A program made the position numbers and the translations under genes. Positions 16,988 to 25,259 of a DNA stretch of 64,000 nt are shown piece after piece. The DNA is from Oscillibacter valericigenes (GTDB taxonomy: Bacteria > Bacillota > Clostridia > Oscillospirales > Oscillospiraceae). A model generated the notes under the pieces. That model made no database searches. It had not been told where the DNA came from and was given only the letters and a program-made list of their open reading frames with translations. The stretch spans positions 1-64,000 of the forward strand of contig NZ_JACSNX010000010.1 of NCBI RefSeq assembly GCF_016902445.1, read 5' to 3'. Positions within the stretch are counted from its first letter, which is position 1, and each line of letters starts with the position of its first letter.

Positions 16988-17842
16988 TCAAATCTCCTCC
17001 TTTTGATAATCCCCAAATCCCTCGCCGAAGATCTCATGGGCATCGCATACGATGAAGAATGCGGCCGGATCGATCTCCCGCAGCAGCCGCTTTACCTGGA
17101 CGACCTCCCGCTGCTTGAAGGCCACCAGCAGTACATGCTTCTCCGCGCCGGTATATGCCCCCTGGCCCTGGAGCAGCGTCACGCCCCGGCGCATCTCCAG
17201 CAGGGCCCGGGAGACCTCCCGCCAGCGGTCTGTGATGATGTACGCCACCCGGGCAGTGTCCAGCCCGTAGAGCACCGTGTCCATCAGCCGGGAGCAGACG
17301 AAGGTCTTGATGAGGCCGTACAGGGCGGCATCCACCGTGCCGAAGACCACCGCCACCAGCGCCACGACCACCATGTCCGGCACCAGGATCAGCTTGCCGA
17401 TGGGCAGCCAGGAGAATTTCAGCTTCAGCAGCTTGCCGATGATGTCCGTGCCTCCGGTGGTGGCCCCCTGGGAGAACACCAGGCCAAGGCCCACGCCCAT
17501 CACCACGCCGCCGTACAGCGCCGCCAGGATGGGGTCCATGGCCGGAAAGACGTACACCAGGGAGATGCCGTCGATGGCCAGGGAGCTGACGGCCATGGCA
17601 TACAGGGAGGAGACCAGCAGGTGTCCCCCGATGAGCTTCCACCCCGCCAGAAACAGCGGGACATTCATCAGAAAGGACAGCACGCCCACCGGCAGGGCCG
17701 GCACCAGGGCATTGATGATCTGTGCCAGGCCCGTGAGGCCGCCCATGGCAAATCGGTTGGGCGCGACAAAGGCATCAAAGGCCAGGGCGTAGATCAGCGC
17801 GCCCAGCGTAATGATCCCATAGCTCTTCACTCTCTGTGCCAT
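16988..17842 (-). CDS. YitT-family membrane protein (DUF161/DUF2179)
   Basis: 284 residues. Five or six membrane helices up to about 200, with the family hallmark GGLTGLAQIINAL early and FSQGATTGGTDIIGKLL in the middle. The C-terminal cytosolic DUF2179 domain (about 205-280, VAYIITDRWREVSRALL to IVCDAHEIFGEGF) is a small ligand-binding-like fold. The function of YitT proteins is not settled. First gene of a short operon with the LUD gene and probably the lipoprotein. Start supported by AGGAGG within the upstream spacer after parC. Confidence 0.87.
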   Translation of the reverse strand: MAQRVKSYGIITLGALIYALAFDAFVAPNRFAMGGLTGLAQIINALVPALPVGVLSFLMNVPLFLAGWKLIGGHLLVSSLYAMAVSSLAIDGISLVYVFPAMDPILAALYGGVVMGVGLGLVFSQGATTGGTDIIGKLLKLKFSWLPIGKLILVPDMVVVALVAVVFGTVDAALYGLIKTFVCSRLMDTVLYGLDTARVAYIITDRWREVSRALLEMRRGVTLLQGQGAYTGAEKHVLLVAFKQREVVQVKRLLREIDPAAFFIVCDAHEIFGEGFGDYQKEEI

Positions 17843-17873
17843 GGCTCTCCTCCTGATCCATTCCAGTCCGCAC

Positions 17874-20120
17874 TCAGTTCAGCAGGTCCATCTGCTGCTC
17901 TTCCGCATCCTCCTCCCGCACCAGGGCTCCGGCAGCCGGCAGGCTCCGCACCCGGTAGCGGCTGAAGTTGGTGATGGCCGTCTCCTCCAGGGGCCTCACC
18001 GTCTCCAGATGGTACTTGGGCTTCAGGGTCATCACCGCCACCCCCTGGGTGGTGCGGGTGGTCTTGGGGGCCAGCAGGGCGGTGTGGAAGATCAGGCACC
18101 GCCGCTCGTTGGAGTACACCGCCAGCTCGCAGTCCTCGTCCAGCTTCCGGACGCAGGCCAGGGGCGCCTTGTCGGAGTAAGCGCCCGTCAGCTTGCGGCG
18201 GTTGGAGGTGGTCTGGTACGCCTTCAGGTCCACCCGGGCGGCCTTGCCGTTTGCAAAGAAGAACAGCAGCGCCCCGGCGTAGTCCGGCCCCGGCAGCACG
18301 GCGTAGATCACGTTCTCGCCGGCGTCCATGGACAGCTTTGCGGGCAGATAGTCCCCCAGGGCGCTGGCCTTGGTGTCCTCGAACTCGCTGAGGCGGGTCT
18401 TGTACACCTGGCACTGGTCCGTGAAGAACATGATCTCCGCGCCGTTGGTGGTCTCAAAGGTCTGGGACAGGCCGTCCCCGTCCTTGTACTTCTGCTCCGC
18501 CGCCATCCGCAGGGAGGCAGGCGTGATCTTCTTGAAATACCCCTCTTTGGAGAGGAACACGTGGACGGGATAGTCCTCCACCTGGGCCTCCTCCACATAG
18601 GTCTCGATCTCGTGGCTGTACACGATGGAGGTCCGGCGGGGCTCGCCGTACTTCCTGGCCGCCTCCGTCAGCTCGTCCACCAGGATCTGCTTCAGCCTGC
18701 GAGGAGAGTTCAGGGTGTCCTCCAGGTCGGCGATCTCGTCCTGGAGGGCGGCGGTCTCGTTGACCCGCTTGAGGATATACTCCTTGTTGATGTTGCGGAG
18801 CTTGATCTCCGCCACGTACTCCGCCTGGATCTGGTCGATGCCGAAGCCGATCATCAGGTTGGGGATGACCTCGGCCTCCTCCTCCGTCTCCCGGATGATT
18901 TTGATGGCCTTGTCGATGTCCAGCAGGATGCGCTTGAGGCCTTTCAGCAGGTGCAGCTTGTCCTGCTTCTTCTTCATGACGAAGTAGACCCGCCGCCGGA
19001 CGGACTCGGTCCGCCAGGCGGTCCACTCCTCCAGGATCTGCCGCACCCCCAGCACCTTGGGGATGCCGGCGATCAGCACATTGAAGTTGCAGGCGAAGGC
19101 GTCCTCCAGGGGCGTCAGCTTGTAGAGCTTGGTCATCAGCTTGTCCGGGTCCGTGCCCCGCTTCAGGTCGATGGCCAGCTTCAAACCCGAAAGGTCCGTC
19201 TCGTCCCGCATGTCGGCGATCTCTTTCGCCCGGCCCGCCTTGATGAGCTCCGCCACCTTGTCCAGAATGGCCTCCACGGTGGTGGAGTAGGGGATCTCAT
19301 AGATCTCGATGAGGTTCTCCTCTTTGACGTAGCGGTATTTCGCCCGGACCCGGACGCTGCCCCGGCCGGTCTCATAGATCTCCCGGATGGTGCCGGCGTC
19401 GTAGATCAGCTCGCCGCCGGTGGGGAAATCCGGTGCCAGGAGCGTGGCCATCAGGTCGCAGTCCGGATTTTTCAGATAGGCGATGGTGGTGTCGCAGACC
19501 TCCTTCAGGTTGAACCCGCAGAACTGGGAGGCCATGCCCACGGCGATGCCGCTGTTGGCGGACACCAGGATGTTGGGGAAGGTGGTGGGCAGCAGGGCCG
19601 GCTCCTTCATGGTGTTGTCGTAGTTGTCCACGAAGTCCACGGTGTCGCTGTCGATGTCCCGGAACAGCTCGCTGCAGATGGCCGTCAGCTTGGCCTCCGT
19701 GTACCGGGGGGCGGCCCAGGCCATGTCCCGGGAGTAGACCTTGCCGAAGTTGCCCTTGGAGTCCACAAAGGGCGTCAGCAGGGCGCCGTAACCCCGGGAG
19801 AGGCGCACCATGGTGTCGTAGATGGCGGCGTCGCCGTGGGGGTTCAGGCGCATGGTCTGGCCCACGATGTTGGCGGACTTGGTCCGGGCCCCCGTCAGCA
19901 GGCCCATCTTGTACATGGTGTACAGGAGCTTGCGGTGAGAGGGCTTGAACCCGTCGATCTCCGGGATGGCCCGGGAGACGATGACCGACATCGCGTAGGG
20001 CATGTAGTTGGTCTCCAGGGTGTCGGTGATGGGCTGCTCCACCACGGCGGCATGGAGGCCGATAACGTTGGACGCGTCTACCTTATGCTTGTTGTCGTCA
20101 GTTTTTTTCTTTTTGGGCAT
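17874..20120 (-). CDS. parC: DNA topoisomerase IV/gyrase-type subunit A
   Basis: 748 residues. The breakage-reunion subunit of a type IIA topoisomerase that decatenates or relaxes DNA with ParE. The winged-helix domain contains GFKPSHRKLLYTMYK and the quinolone-region-like NPHGDAAIYDTM; the catalytic Tyr is Y140 in AAPRYTEAKL. A coiled-coil tower (about 370-490) precedes a C-terminal beta-pinwheel (about 500-720). Its sequence is the divergent clostridial second-topoisomerase type rather than canonical GyrA, hence the parC name is provisional. parE lies upstream on the same strand but is separated by an inserted PLD-like gene; only two bases separate that gene's stop from parC's ATG. Confidence 0.9.
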   Translation of the reverse strand: MPKKKKTDDNKHKVDASNVIGLHAAVVEQPITDTLETNYMPYAMSVIVSRAIPEIDGFKPSHRKLLYTMYKMGLLTGARTKSANIVGQTMRLNPHGDAAIYDTMVRLSRGYGALLTPFVDSKGNFGKVYSRDMAWAAPRYTEAKLTAICSELFRDIDSDTVDFVDNYDNTMKEPALLPTTFPNILVSANSGIAVGMASQFCGFNLKEVCDTTIAYLKNPDCDLMATLLAPDFPTGGELIYDAGTIREIYETGRGSVRVRAKYRYVKEENLIEIYEIPYSTTVEAILDKVAELIKAGRAKEIADMRDETDLSGLKLAIDLKRGTDPDKLMTKLYKLTPLEDAFACNFNVLIAGIPKVLGVRQILEEWTAWRTESVRRRVYFVMKKKQDKLHLLKGLKRILLDIDKAIKIIRETEEEAEVIPNLMIGFGIDQIQAEYVAEIKLRNINKEYILKRVNETAALQDEIADLEDTLNSPRRLKQILVDELTEAARKYGEPRRTSIVYSHEIETYVEEAQVEDYPVHVFLSKEGYFKKITPASLRMAAEQKYKDGDGLSQTFETTNGAEIMFFTDQCQVYKTRLSEFEDTKASALGDYLPAKLSMDAGENVIYAVLPGPDYAGALLFFFANGKAARVDLKAYQTTSNRRKLTGAYSDKAPLACVRKLDEDCELAVYSNERRCLIFHTALLAPKTTRTTQGVAVMTLKPKYHLETVRPLEETAITNFSRYRVRSLPAAGALVREEDAEEQQMDLLN

Positions 20121-20122
20121 GG

Positions 20123-21247
20123 TTACGATTCCTTATCTCGAGGTTTGAATATTTGTTCCAGGTATTTTTCCGCCTTTTCAGTAAGGCCCAAATATGCCTG
20201 CTGCCGGTGGCTGTAACGGATGGACTCCGCAGGCACCCCTCCTCCTTGTGTATGCGTATAGGTATCTTTTCCCAGCGCGTCTACAAGATCATATAGGCAA
20301 ATCCCATCCTGAATATTCCCCGCGCATGGCGCAACGTCATACAACTCCAGATACACCGGCCATTGCCCGCCATCCGGAATCACATTGGTCTCCCGGAACG
20401 CGTGGCACCGCGCTCTCCCGGCAATCATCGGTGCCGGATTCCCGTTACGGTCCCAGGAATGGACCGCTATATAGACAATATCGCCTTCATGCATCCGCTT
20501 TGGCTTTCTCGCCTCGGAAAAACGTGTCATATAGATTCCATTTTGATTATGAAAGGTATACGGCTGGCCCGAAACTCTCCGTTCCTTGCTACTGGCTTCA
20601 AATTTTATCCAGCAATGGCTGTCATAGTTTATTTTTGGATTCAGTAATTCCTGGACATAGTCCCGCTCCAATTCATCATCTCTGGCAGGCATTTTTGCGC
20701 CAAATGGTTTTGCGGTTGTTTTGCATGGTCCCGCATATTTGCTAGATGTATTCTCATCTTTAACCAACTGTTCTTCACGTTTCAGTTTCTCTTCCGTAAT
20801 ATACGTTTCCTGCTCCCTGCATACATCTCGCAATTCCTCAAAATATTCCTGTAAGGAATCCAACAATTCCGGTTCATCCTCAATATACAGCGACAATTCA
20901 ATGTTTTTGCTCATACCGCTTGCCGTAAAATTTGCAGAACCTAAAATTGCTGTCCTATTGTCAATCAAGTATAGCTTTGTGTGCAAATCCAGCAACGCCA
21001 ACAGTTCCACACCTGCGTGCAACATTTTTGTTAAGCCCTTTGTACTATTTGCTCCTTTCACAAAAGCCTCATGGTCAAAACGAGTAACAAAGGTGGCTGG
21101 TATTTGTTTTCTTTTAATAAGGCTTGAGAAATAATCCGCTGTGTCCTCTGACAAAAATGGAGAAATAATGCTAATCTTCTCATGACTGCGTTCAAATGCC
21201 TCTGTCAATTTTTCTTTATGATTATACGTCAATAGTTCAATCGACAT
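20123..21247 (-). CDS. PLD-superfamily (HKD) nuclease-like protein with possible PUA/EVE-like C-terminal domain, inserted between parE and parC
   Basis: 374 residues from ATG 21247 (GGAGGGA upstream). Residues 1-160 form one phospholipase-D half-domain: H89-x-K91-x4-D96 in LHTKLYLID, followed by GSANFTASGM. A Lys/Glu-rich linker (about 165-215) leads to a C-terminal domain with CWIKFEASSK, GDIVYIAVHSWDRNG, MIAGRARCHAF and HRQQAYLGLTEKAEKYL, which resembles PUA-like (EVE/ASCH) nucleic-acid readers by pattern only. PLD nucleases act as dimers, so a single HKD is enough. The gene is visibly richer in A+T than its neighbours and splits the parE-parC pair, so horizontal gain is likely. A modification-dependent nuclease is plausible, not shown. 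Confidence 0.75.
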   Translation of the reverse strand: MSIELLTYNHKEKLTEAFERSHEKISIISPFLSEDTADYFSSLIKRKQIPATFVTRFDHEAFVKGANSTKGLTKMLHAGVELLALLDLHTKLYLIDNRTAILGSANFTASGMSKNIELSLYIEDEPELLDSLQEYFEELRDVCREQETYITEEKLKREEQLVKDENTSSKYAGPCKTTAKPFGAKMPARDDELERDYVQELLNPKINYDSHCWIKFEASSKERRVSGQPYTFHNQNGIYMTRFSEARKPKRMHEGDIVYIAVHSWDRNGNPAPMIAGRARCHAFRETNVIPDGGQWPVYLELYDVAPCAGNIQDGICLYDLVDALGKDTYTHTQGGGVPAESIRYSHRQQAYLGLTEKAEKYLEQIFKPRDKES

Positions 21248-21260
21248 TGGCAGTCCCTCC

Positions 21261-23255
21261 TCACGAAATATCCGCCATCTCCAAATACTTGTACCCGTTC
21301 TCCGCAATATGGTCCTTCCGGCCCTGGAGGTTGTCCCCCAGCAGCAGGTCGAACACCGCCGCCGTCCGCTCCACGTCCGCCGGCATCACCCGGATCAGCC
21401 GCCGGGTCTCCGGGTTCATGGTGGTCAGCCACATCATGTCCGGCTCATTCTCGCCCAGGCCCTTGGACCGGTCGATCTTGAACTTCTTCCCCTCCAGGGA
21501 TTTCACGATGTCGTTCTTCTCCTTGTCGGAGTAGGCGAACCAGGTTTTGTCGCCGCTGTTGATCTCGAACAGGGGCGTCTCGGCGATATACACATACCCC
21601 TCTCGGATCAGGGTGGGGGTCAGCCGGTACAGCATGGTCAGGATCAGCGTCCGGATCTGGAAGCCGTCCACGTCGCCGTCGGTGCAGATGACCACCTTGC
21701 TCCACCGCAGGTTGTTCAGGTCAAAGGGGGCCACGTTTTTCACATGCTTGTTCTGGACCTCCACGCCGCAGCCCAGGACCTTGATGAGGTCCGTGATGAT
21801 CTCGCTCTTGAAGATGCGGGCGTAGTCCGCCTTCAGGCAGTTCAGGATCTTGCCCCGCACCGGCATGATGCCCTGGTACTCGGCGTCCCGCGCCTGCTTC
21901 ACGCTGCCCAGGGCGCTGTCGCCCTCCACAATGTAGATCTCCCGCCGGTCCACGTCCTTGGTGCGGCAGTCCACGAACTTCTGCACCCGGTTGGCGATGT
22001 CCACGGTGCCGGAGAGCTTCTTCTTCACGTTCAGGCGGGTCTCCTCCGCCTTCTCCCGGCTGCGCTTGTTCAGCAGCACCTGCTCGCCGATCTTCTCCGC
22101 GTCAAAGGGGTTTTCGATGAAGTAGATCTCCAGATTGCTGCGGAGGAACTCCGTCATGGCCTCCTGGACGAACTTGTTGGTGATGGCCTTCTTCGTCTGG
22201 TTCTCGTAGCTGGTCTGGGTGGAGAAGTTGTTGGACACCAGCACCAGGCAGTCCTCGATGTCCGCCCAGGTGATCTTGCTCTCGTTCTTCTGGTACTTCC
22301 CCTGGTCCCGCAGGTACTTGTCGACGGCGGAGACAAAGGCGGACTTGGCCGCCTTCTCCGGAGAGCCGCCGTGCTCCAGCCAGGAGGAGTTGTGGTAGTG
22401 CTCGATGACGTTCACCTTATTGGAAAAGCAGCAGGCCACGCTGAGCTTCACCTTGTACTCCGGCTTGTCCGCCCGGTCCCGGCCCTTCTTCTCCGTCTGC
22501 CAGAACACCGGGGCTGTCAGGCTCCCCTCGCCGGCCAGCTCCGTCACATAGTCCATGATGCCGTTCTCGTAGAGGAACTCCGTCTCCTCGAACCGGCCGG
22601 GCTCCGTCTCGTTCCGGAACCGGAAGGTGACGCCGGCGTTCACCACCGCCTGGCGCTTCATCACGTCGGTGAAGTACTCCGCCGGGATGGCGATGTCGGT
22701 GAACACGTCCAGGTCCGGCAGCCAGCGGGTCCGGGTGCCGGTCTTTTTGGCCTGGGACTTGGGCAGGGGCGTCTTGCCCAGCTCCCCCGCGATCTCGCCC
22801 CGCTCGAAGTGGAGGGCGTACTCGAACCCGTCCCTCCAGACGGTGACGTCCATGTACCGGGAGGCGTACTGGGTGGCGCAGGCGCCCAGGCCGTTGAGGC
22901 CCAGAGAGTACTCGTAGTTGTCGCCGTCGCCGCTGCCGTACTTGCCGCCGGCGTACAGCTCGCAGTACACCAGCTCCCAGTTGTACCGCTGCTCCTTCTC
23001 GTTCCAGTCCACCGGGCAGCCCCGGCCCGCGTCCTCCACCTGGATGGACCGGTCCTGGAATCGGGTGACGGTGATCACCCTGCCGTGGCCCTCCCGGGCC
23101 TCGTCGATGGAGTTGGAGAGGATCTCGAACACCGCGTGCTCGCAGCCCTCCAGCCCGTCGGAGCCGAAAATGACACCGGGCCGCTTCCGGACCCGGTCCG
23201 CGCCTTTTAATGCTGAAATGCTCTCATTGCCGTAATCCTGCTTCTTGGTTGCCAT
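21261..23255 (-). CDS. parE: DNA topoisomerase IV/gyrase-type subunit B
   Basis: 664 residues from ATG 23255 (MATKKQ, GGAGG upstream); upstream codons are rejected because they lie in the leader. The GHKL ATPase domain has EILSNSIDEA, DAGRGCP and GLNGLGACATQ. The transducer domain contains the K-loop region VPxx-like QTKKAITN. The TOPRIM domain has the acidic EGDSALG and TDGDVDG that bind magnesium, and the C-terminal tail has DRSKGLGENEP. It supplies ATP-driven gating for the ParC partner encoded downstream. The gene family is the divergent clostridial type, so parE versus gyrB naming is a judgement. Confidence 0.9.
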   Translation of the reverse strand: MATKKQDYGNESISALKGADRVRKRPGVIFGSDGLEGCEHAVFEILSNSIDEAREGHGRVITVTRFQDRSIQVEDAGRGCPVDWNEKEQRYNWELVYCELYAGGKYGSGDGDNYEYSLGLNGLGACATQYASRYMDVTVWRDGFEYALHFERGEIAGELGKTPLPKSQAKKTGTRTRWLPDLDVFTDIAIPAEYFTDVMKRQAVVNAGVTFRFRNETEPGRFEETEFLYENGIMDYVTELAGEGSLTAPVFWQTEKKGRDRADKPEYKVKLSVACCFSNKVNVIEHYHNSSWLEHGGSPEKAAKSAFVSAVDKYLRDQGKYQKNESKITWADIEDCLVLVSNNFSTQTSYENQTKKAITNKFVQEAMTEFLRSNLEIYFIENPFDAEKIGEQVLLNKRSREKAEETRLNVKKKLSGTVDIANRVQKFVDCRTKDVDRREIYIVEGDSALGSVKQARDAEYQGIMPVRGKILNCLKADYARIFKSEIITDLIKVLGCGVEVQNKHVKNVAPFDLNNLRWSKVVICTDGDVDGFQIRTLILTMLYRLTPTLIREGYVYIAETPLFEINSGDKTWFAYSDKEKNDIVKSLEGKKFKIDRSKGLGENEPDMMWLTTMNPETRRLIRVMPADVERTAAVFDLLLGDNLQGRKDHIAENGYKYLEMADIS

Positions 23256-23397
23256 CTGTTCCTCCGTCAAGGCGGTAAACCGCCGGGTTCTCAAAGAAAG
23301 GGCGCATATCCGCCCCCGCATGCGGACAGGCTATCACCGCAGCCTCCGGGCCGCGGTGCCGCCGGAAATGTCCCGGATCCCCGTCCGTTCTGCGGAT

Positions 23398-23426
23398 ATT
23401 GTACCATATCCGGCCATCGGGTTCAA
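23398..23426 (-). promoter_or_regulatory. Promoter of the parE operon with overlapping palindrome
   Basis: TTGAAC, 17 bp, TACAAT preceded by TGG. An inverted repeat CGGATAT-6-ATATCCG (23393-23412) covers the -10. The leader to parE is about 140 nt. Confidence 0.75.
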
Positions 23427-23680
23427 GGGGCCGCCAAAAAGCCGCCCGCTTCTTCCCTTTTCTCCCACTTTACAGAAATTTCACAAAAATGTTGTTGCGT
23501 AAAATTTCCCATAACCAGACCGTCACCCGCCTGAAAGTCCCCGCCCCATGGGTTTTGCACATTCTCCACAGAGTTTTCCACACCGTTATGTCAACTCCGT
23601 AATTCCGCAAAAAATACGCCCCCTGTCCGGCGCCCGCGCTCCGGCCGGTTTTCCTCCCGTTTTCCTCGGAATTGTTGCAT

Positions 23681-23710
23681 TTGCCATATATAAAAATATT
23701 CGGATATGCT
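23681..23710 (+). promoter_or_regulatory. Candidate promoter of superoxide reductase
   Basis: TTGCCA, 18 bp of very AT-rich spacer, TATGCT. About 100 bp upstream of the ATG. Confidence 0.45.
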
Positions 23711-23809
23711 AATTTAACATCAGAAATCCTCTCCTGCAGGAGGCGGCGTCCCCAGCGGGATCCGTCATCTGCCCATTCCTTCCAATCTGTCGAAAAAAGG
23801 AGTTTTATC

Positions 23810-24184
23810 ATGAAGTTCTATATCTGCAGACACTGCGGCAATGTCATCACCAAGCTCACCTCCGCTCAGGTCCCCGTCAAGTGCTGCGGCGAGGAGATGC
23901 AGCTGCTGGAGGCCGGCGTCACCGATGCCGCCCAGGAGAAGCACGTGCCCGCCGTCACCGTGGAGGGCAGCCTCGTGAAGGTGAACGTGGGCTCCGTCAC
24001 CCACCCCATGACCGCCGAACACTTCATCCAGTGGGTGGTGGTGGAGACGGACCGGGAGGCCCTGATCCACTGGTTCCACCCCGACGAGGCGCCGGAGGCG
24101 GTGTTCGCCCTGGCGGAGGGCCAGACCGCCAAGGCCGTCTACGCCTACTGCAACCTCCACGGCCTGTGGAAGCAGGACCTGTAA
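23810..24184 (+). CDS. dfx: Desulfoferrodoxin-type superoxide reductase
   Basis: 124 residues from ATG 23810 behind AAAGGAG. It reduces superoxide to hydrogen peroxide without oxygen release, with electrons from rubredoxin or similar. The N-terminal desulforedoxin domain has Fe ligands C6, C9, C25 and C26 (ICRHC and VKCCG). The catalytic centre II shows EKHVP (H45), THPM (H65), EHFIQW (H71), and the C-terminal Cys/His pair in YCNLHG (C114, H117). It is the full two-iron class. Monocistronic with a strong terminator. A defence enzyme expected in a strict anaerobe. Confidence 0.96.
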   Translation: MKFYICRHCGNVITKLTSAQVPVKCCGEEMQLLEAGVTDAAQEKHVPAVTVEGSLVKVNVGSVTHPMTAEHFIQWVVVETDREALIHWFHPDEAPEAVFALAEGQTAKAVYAYCNLHGLWKQDL

Positions 24185-24201
24185 GCAGTCTTCACCCCGC
24201 A

Positions 24202-24240
24202 AAGACGCCCGGCACCACATGGTGCCGGGCGTCTTGTTTT
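24202..24240 (+). terminator. Terminator of dfx
   Basis: AAGACGCCCGGCACCA and its complement form a perfect 16-bp inverted repeat, followed by GTTTT. Confidence 0.88.
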
Positions 24241-24257
24241 CTGAGCGGACGGCTGTT

Positions 24258-24665
24258 TTACCCGTTCAGCAAATTGGTCATGCTCCGCAGGCTGACACCC
24301 AGGGTGGACAGGTTGTGGAGCATGGCGGAGGCGGCAGGAGCCAGCGCCCCGGCAGCCCCCAGGGCGATGAGGGTGCCGTTGAAGCCGATGACAAAGCGGT
24401 AGTTGGCGTCGATCCGCCGCGATGGTGACGTCGGCGATCTCCCGGGCGATGGCGGCGCCGTCGCTGACGGCGATGCCCACGCTGGCGGCGGACAGGGCCG
24501 GGGAGTCGTTGATGCCGTCCCCCGGCATGATGACGGTGTGGCCTTTGGCCCGCCCCGGCAGAACAGCAGCTCCAGCCGGCCCCGGCCGGGCGGCGGCGCG
24601 GCACAGCTGCCGCCTGCCGGAAGGACGGCGGCACAGAGCGCCAGCCCCGGGGCGGGGGCCGCCAT
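24258..24665 (-). pseudogene. Decayed C-terminal remnant of a heavy-metal P-type ATPase
   Basis: The last 50 codons read NYRFVIGFNGTLIALGAAG to MLHNLSTLGVSLRSM, the terminal membrane hairpin of CadA/CopA-type pumps. Just upstream, in another frame, is the P-domain hinge HTVIMPGDGINDSPALSA and GIAVSDGAAIAREIADVTIAAD. The usual 20-residue stretch between these blocks is missing. The N-terminal four fifths of a pump (membrane domain, DKTGT) is absent. So the locus is frameshifted and deleted. It follows spoVAC on the same strand and is convergent with dfx. Confidence 0.8.
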
Positions 24666-24695
24666 CCGGACCCCGGCAGCGCTCTGCGGCGGCCC

Positions 24696-25133
24696 TCATC
24701 CCAGCAGCTGCAGGACCACGCCGTAGACCACCGAGGCCACGGTGCCGAACACGATCACAGGCCCGGCGATCAGGAACATCTTCGCCGCCATGCCGGTGAC
24801 AAAGCCCTCGCTGCGGAAGTCGATGGCCGGGGACACCACGGCGTTGGCAAACCCCGTGATGGGCACCAGCGTCCCGGCGCCGCCGAACCGGGCCAGCTTG
24901 TTGTAGAGGTTCAGCCCCGTCAGCAGGGCGGACAGAAACACCAGGGTGCAGGAGGTGGCGGTGCCCGCCTGCTGCTCCGTCAGACCGGCGGCGGTCCAGC
25001 CGTTCAGGATCAGCTGGCCTGCCGCGCAGATGGCCCCGCCCACCCCAAAGGCCAGGGCGGTGTTTTTCAGCAGCGGCGATTTTTTCGCCTTCCGCTTCAC
25101 ATACTGCTGATACTCCTGGGGCGTCATATCCAT
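24696..25133 (-). CDS. spoVAC: Stage V sporulation protein AC
   Basis: 145 residues from ATG 25133 with GGGAGG upstream. A membrane channel component that moves dipicolinic acid into and out of the spore core. Family marks are SPLLKNTALAFGVGGAICAAG, TSCTLVFLSALLTGLNLY, GAGTLVPITGFANAVVSPAI and EGFVTGMAAKMFLIAGPV; four to five membrane segments. It is normally co-transcribed with spoVAD and spoVAE, but here it stands alone, between a dead P-type ATPase and the divergent HemW-like gene. The frame continues open far upstream antisense to hemW, which is codon-bias shadow. Confidence 0.9.
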   Translation of the reverse strand: MDMTPQEYQQYVKRKAKKSPLLKNTALAFGVGGAICAAGQLILNGWTAAGLTEQQAGTATSCTLVFLSALLTGLNLYNKLARFGGAGTLVPITGFANAVVSPAIDFRSEGFVTGMAAKMFLIAGPVIVFGTVASVVYGVVLQLLG

Positions 25134-25259
25134 AACGATCCTCCCTTTCAGGCTGTTTTCCATAGGGTCCCCGCTCCATGAAAAAGTATGCGCCCTTGCA
25201 AAGCGGGGCGGAAGGGAGTACACTGGTGTCCAATGACCTGTGTGTTTGGAGGAATTCTC

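Larger units (their letters stand above)
23256..23809. other. Divergent intergenic region of 554 bp
   Basis: It holds the parE promoter (23398-23426), a candidate promoter for the superoxide reductase gene (23681-23710) and about 250 bases in between (23430-23680) with no gene or element that I recognise. Confidence 0.55.
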
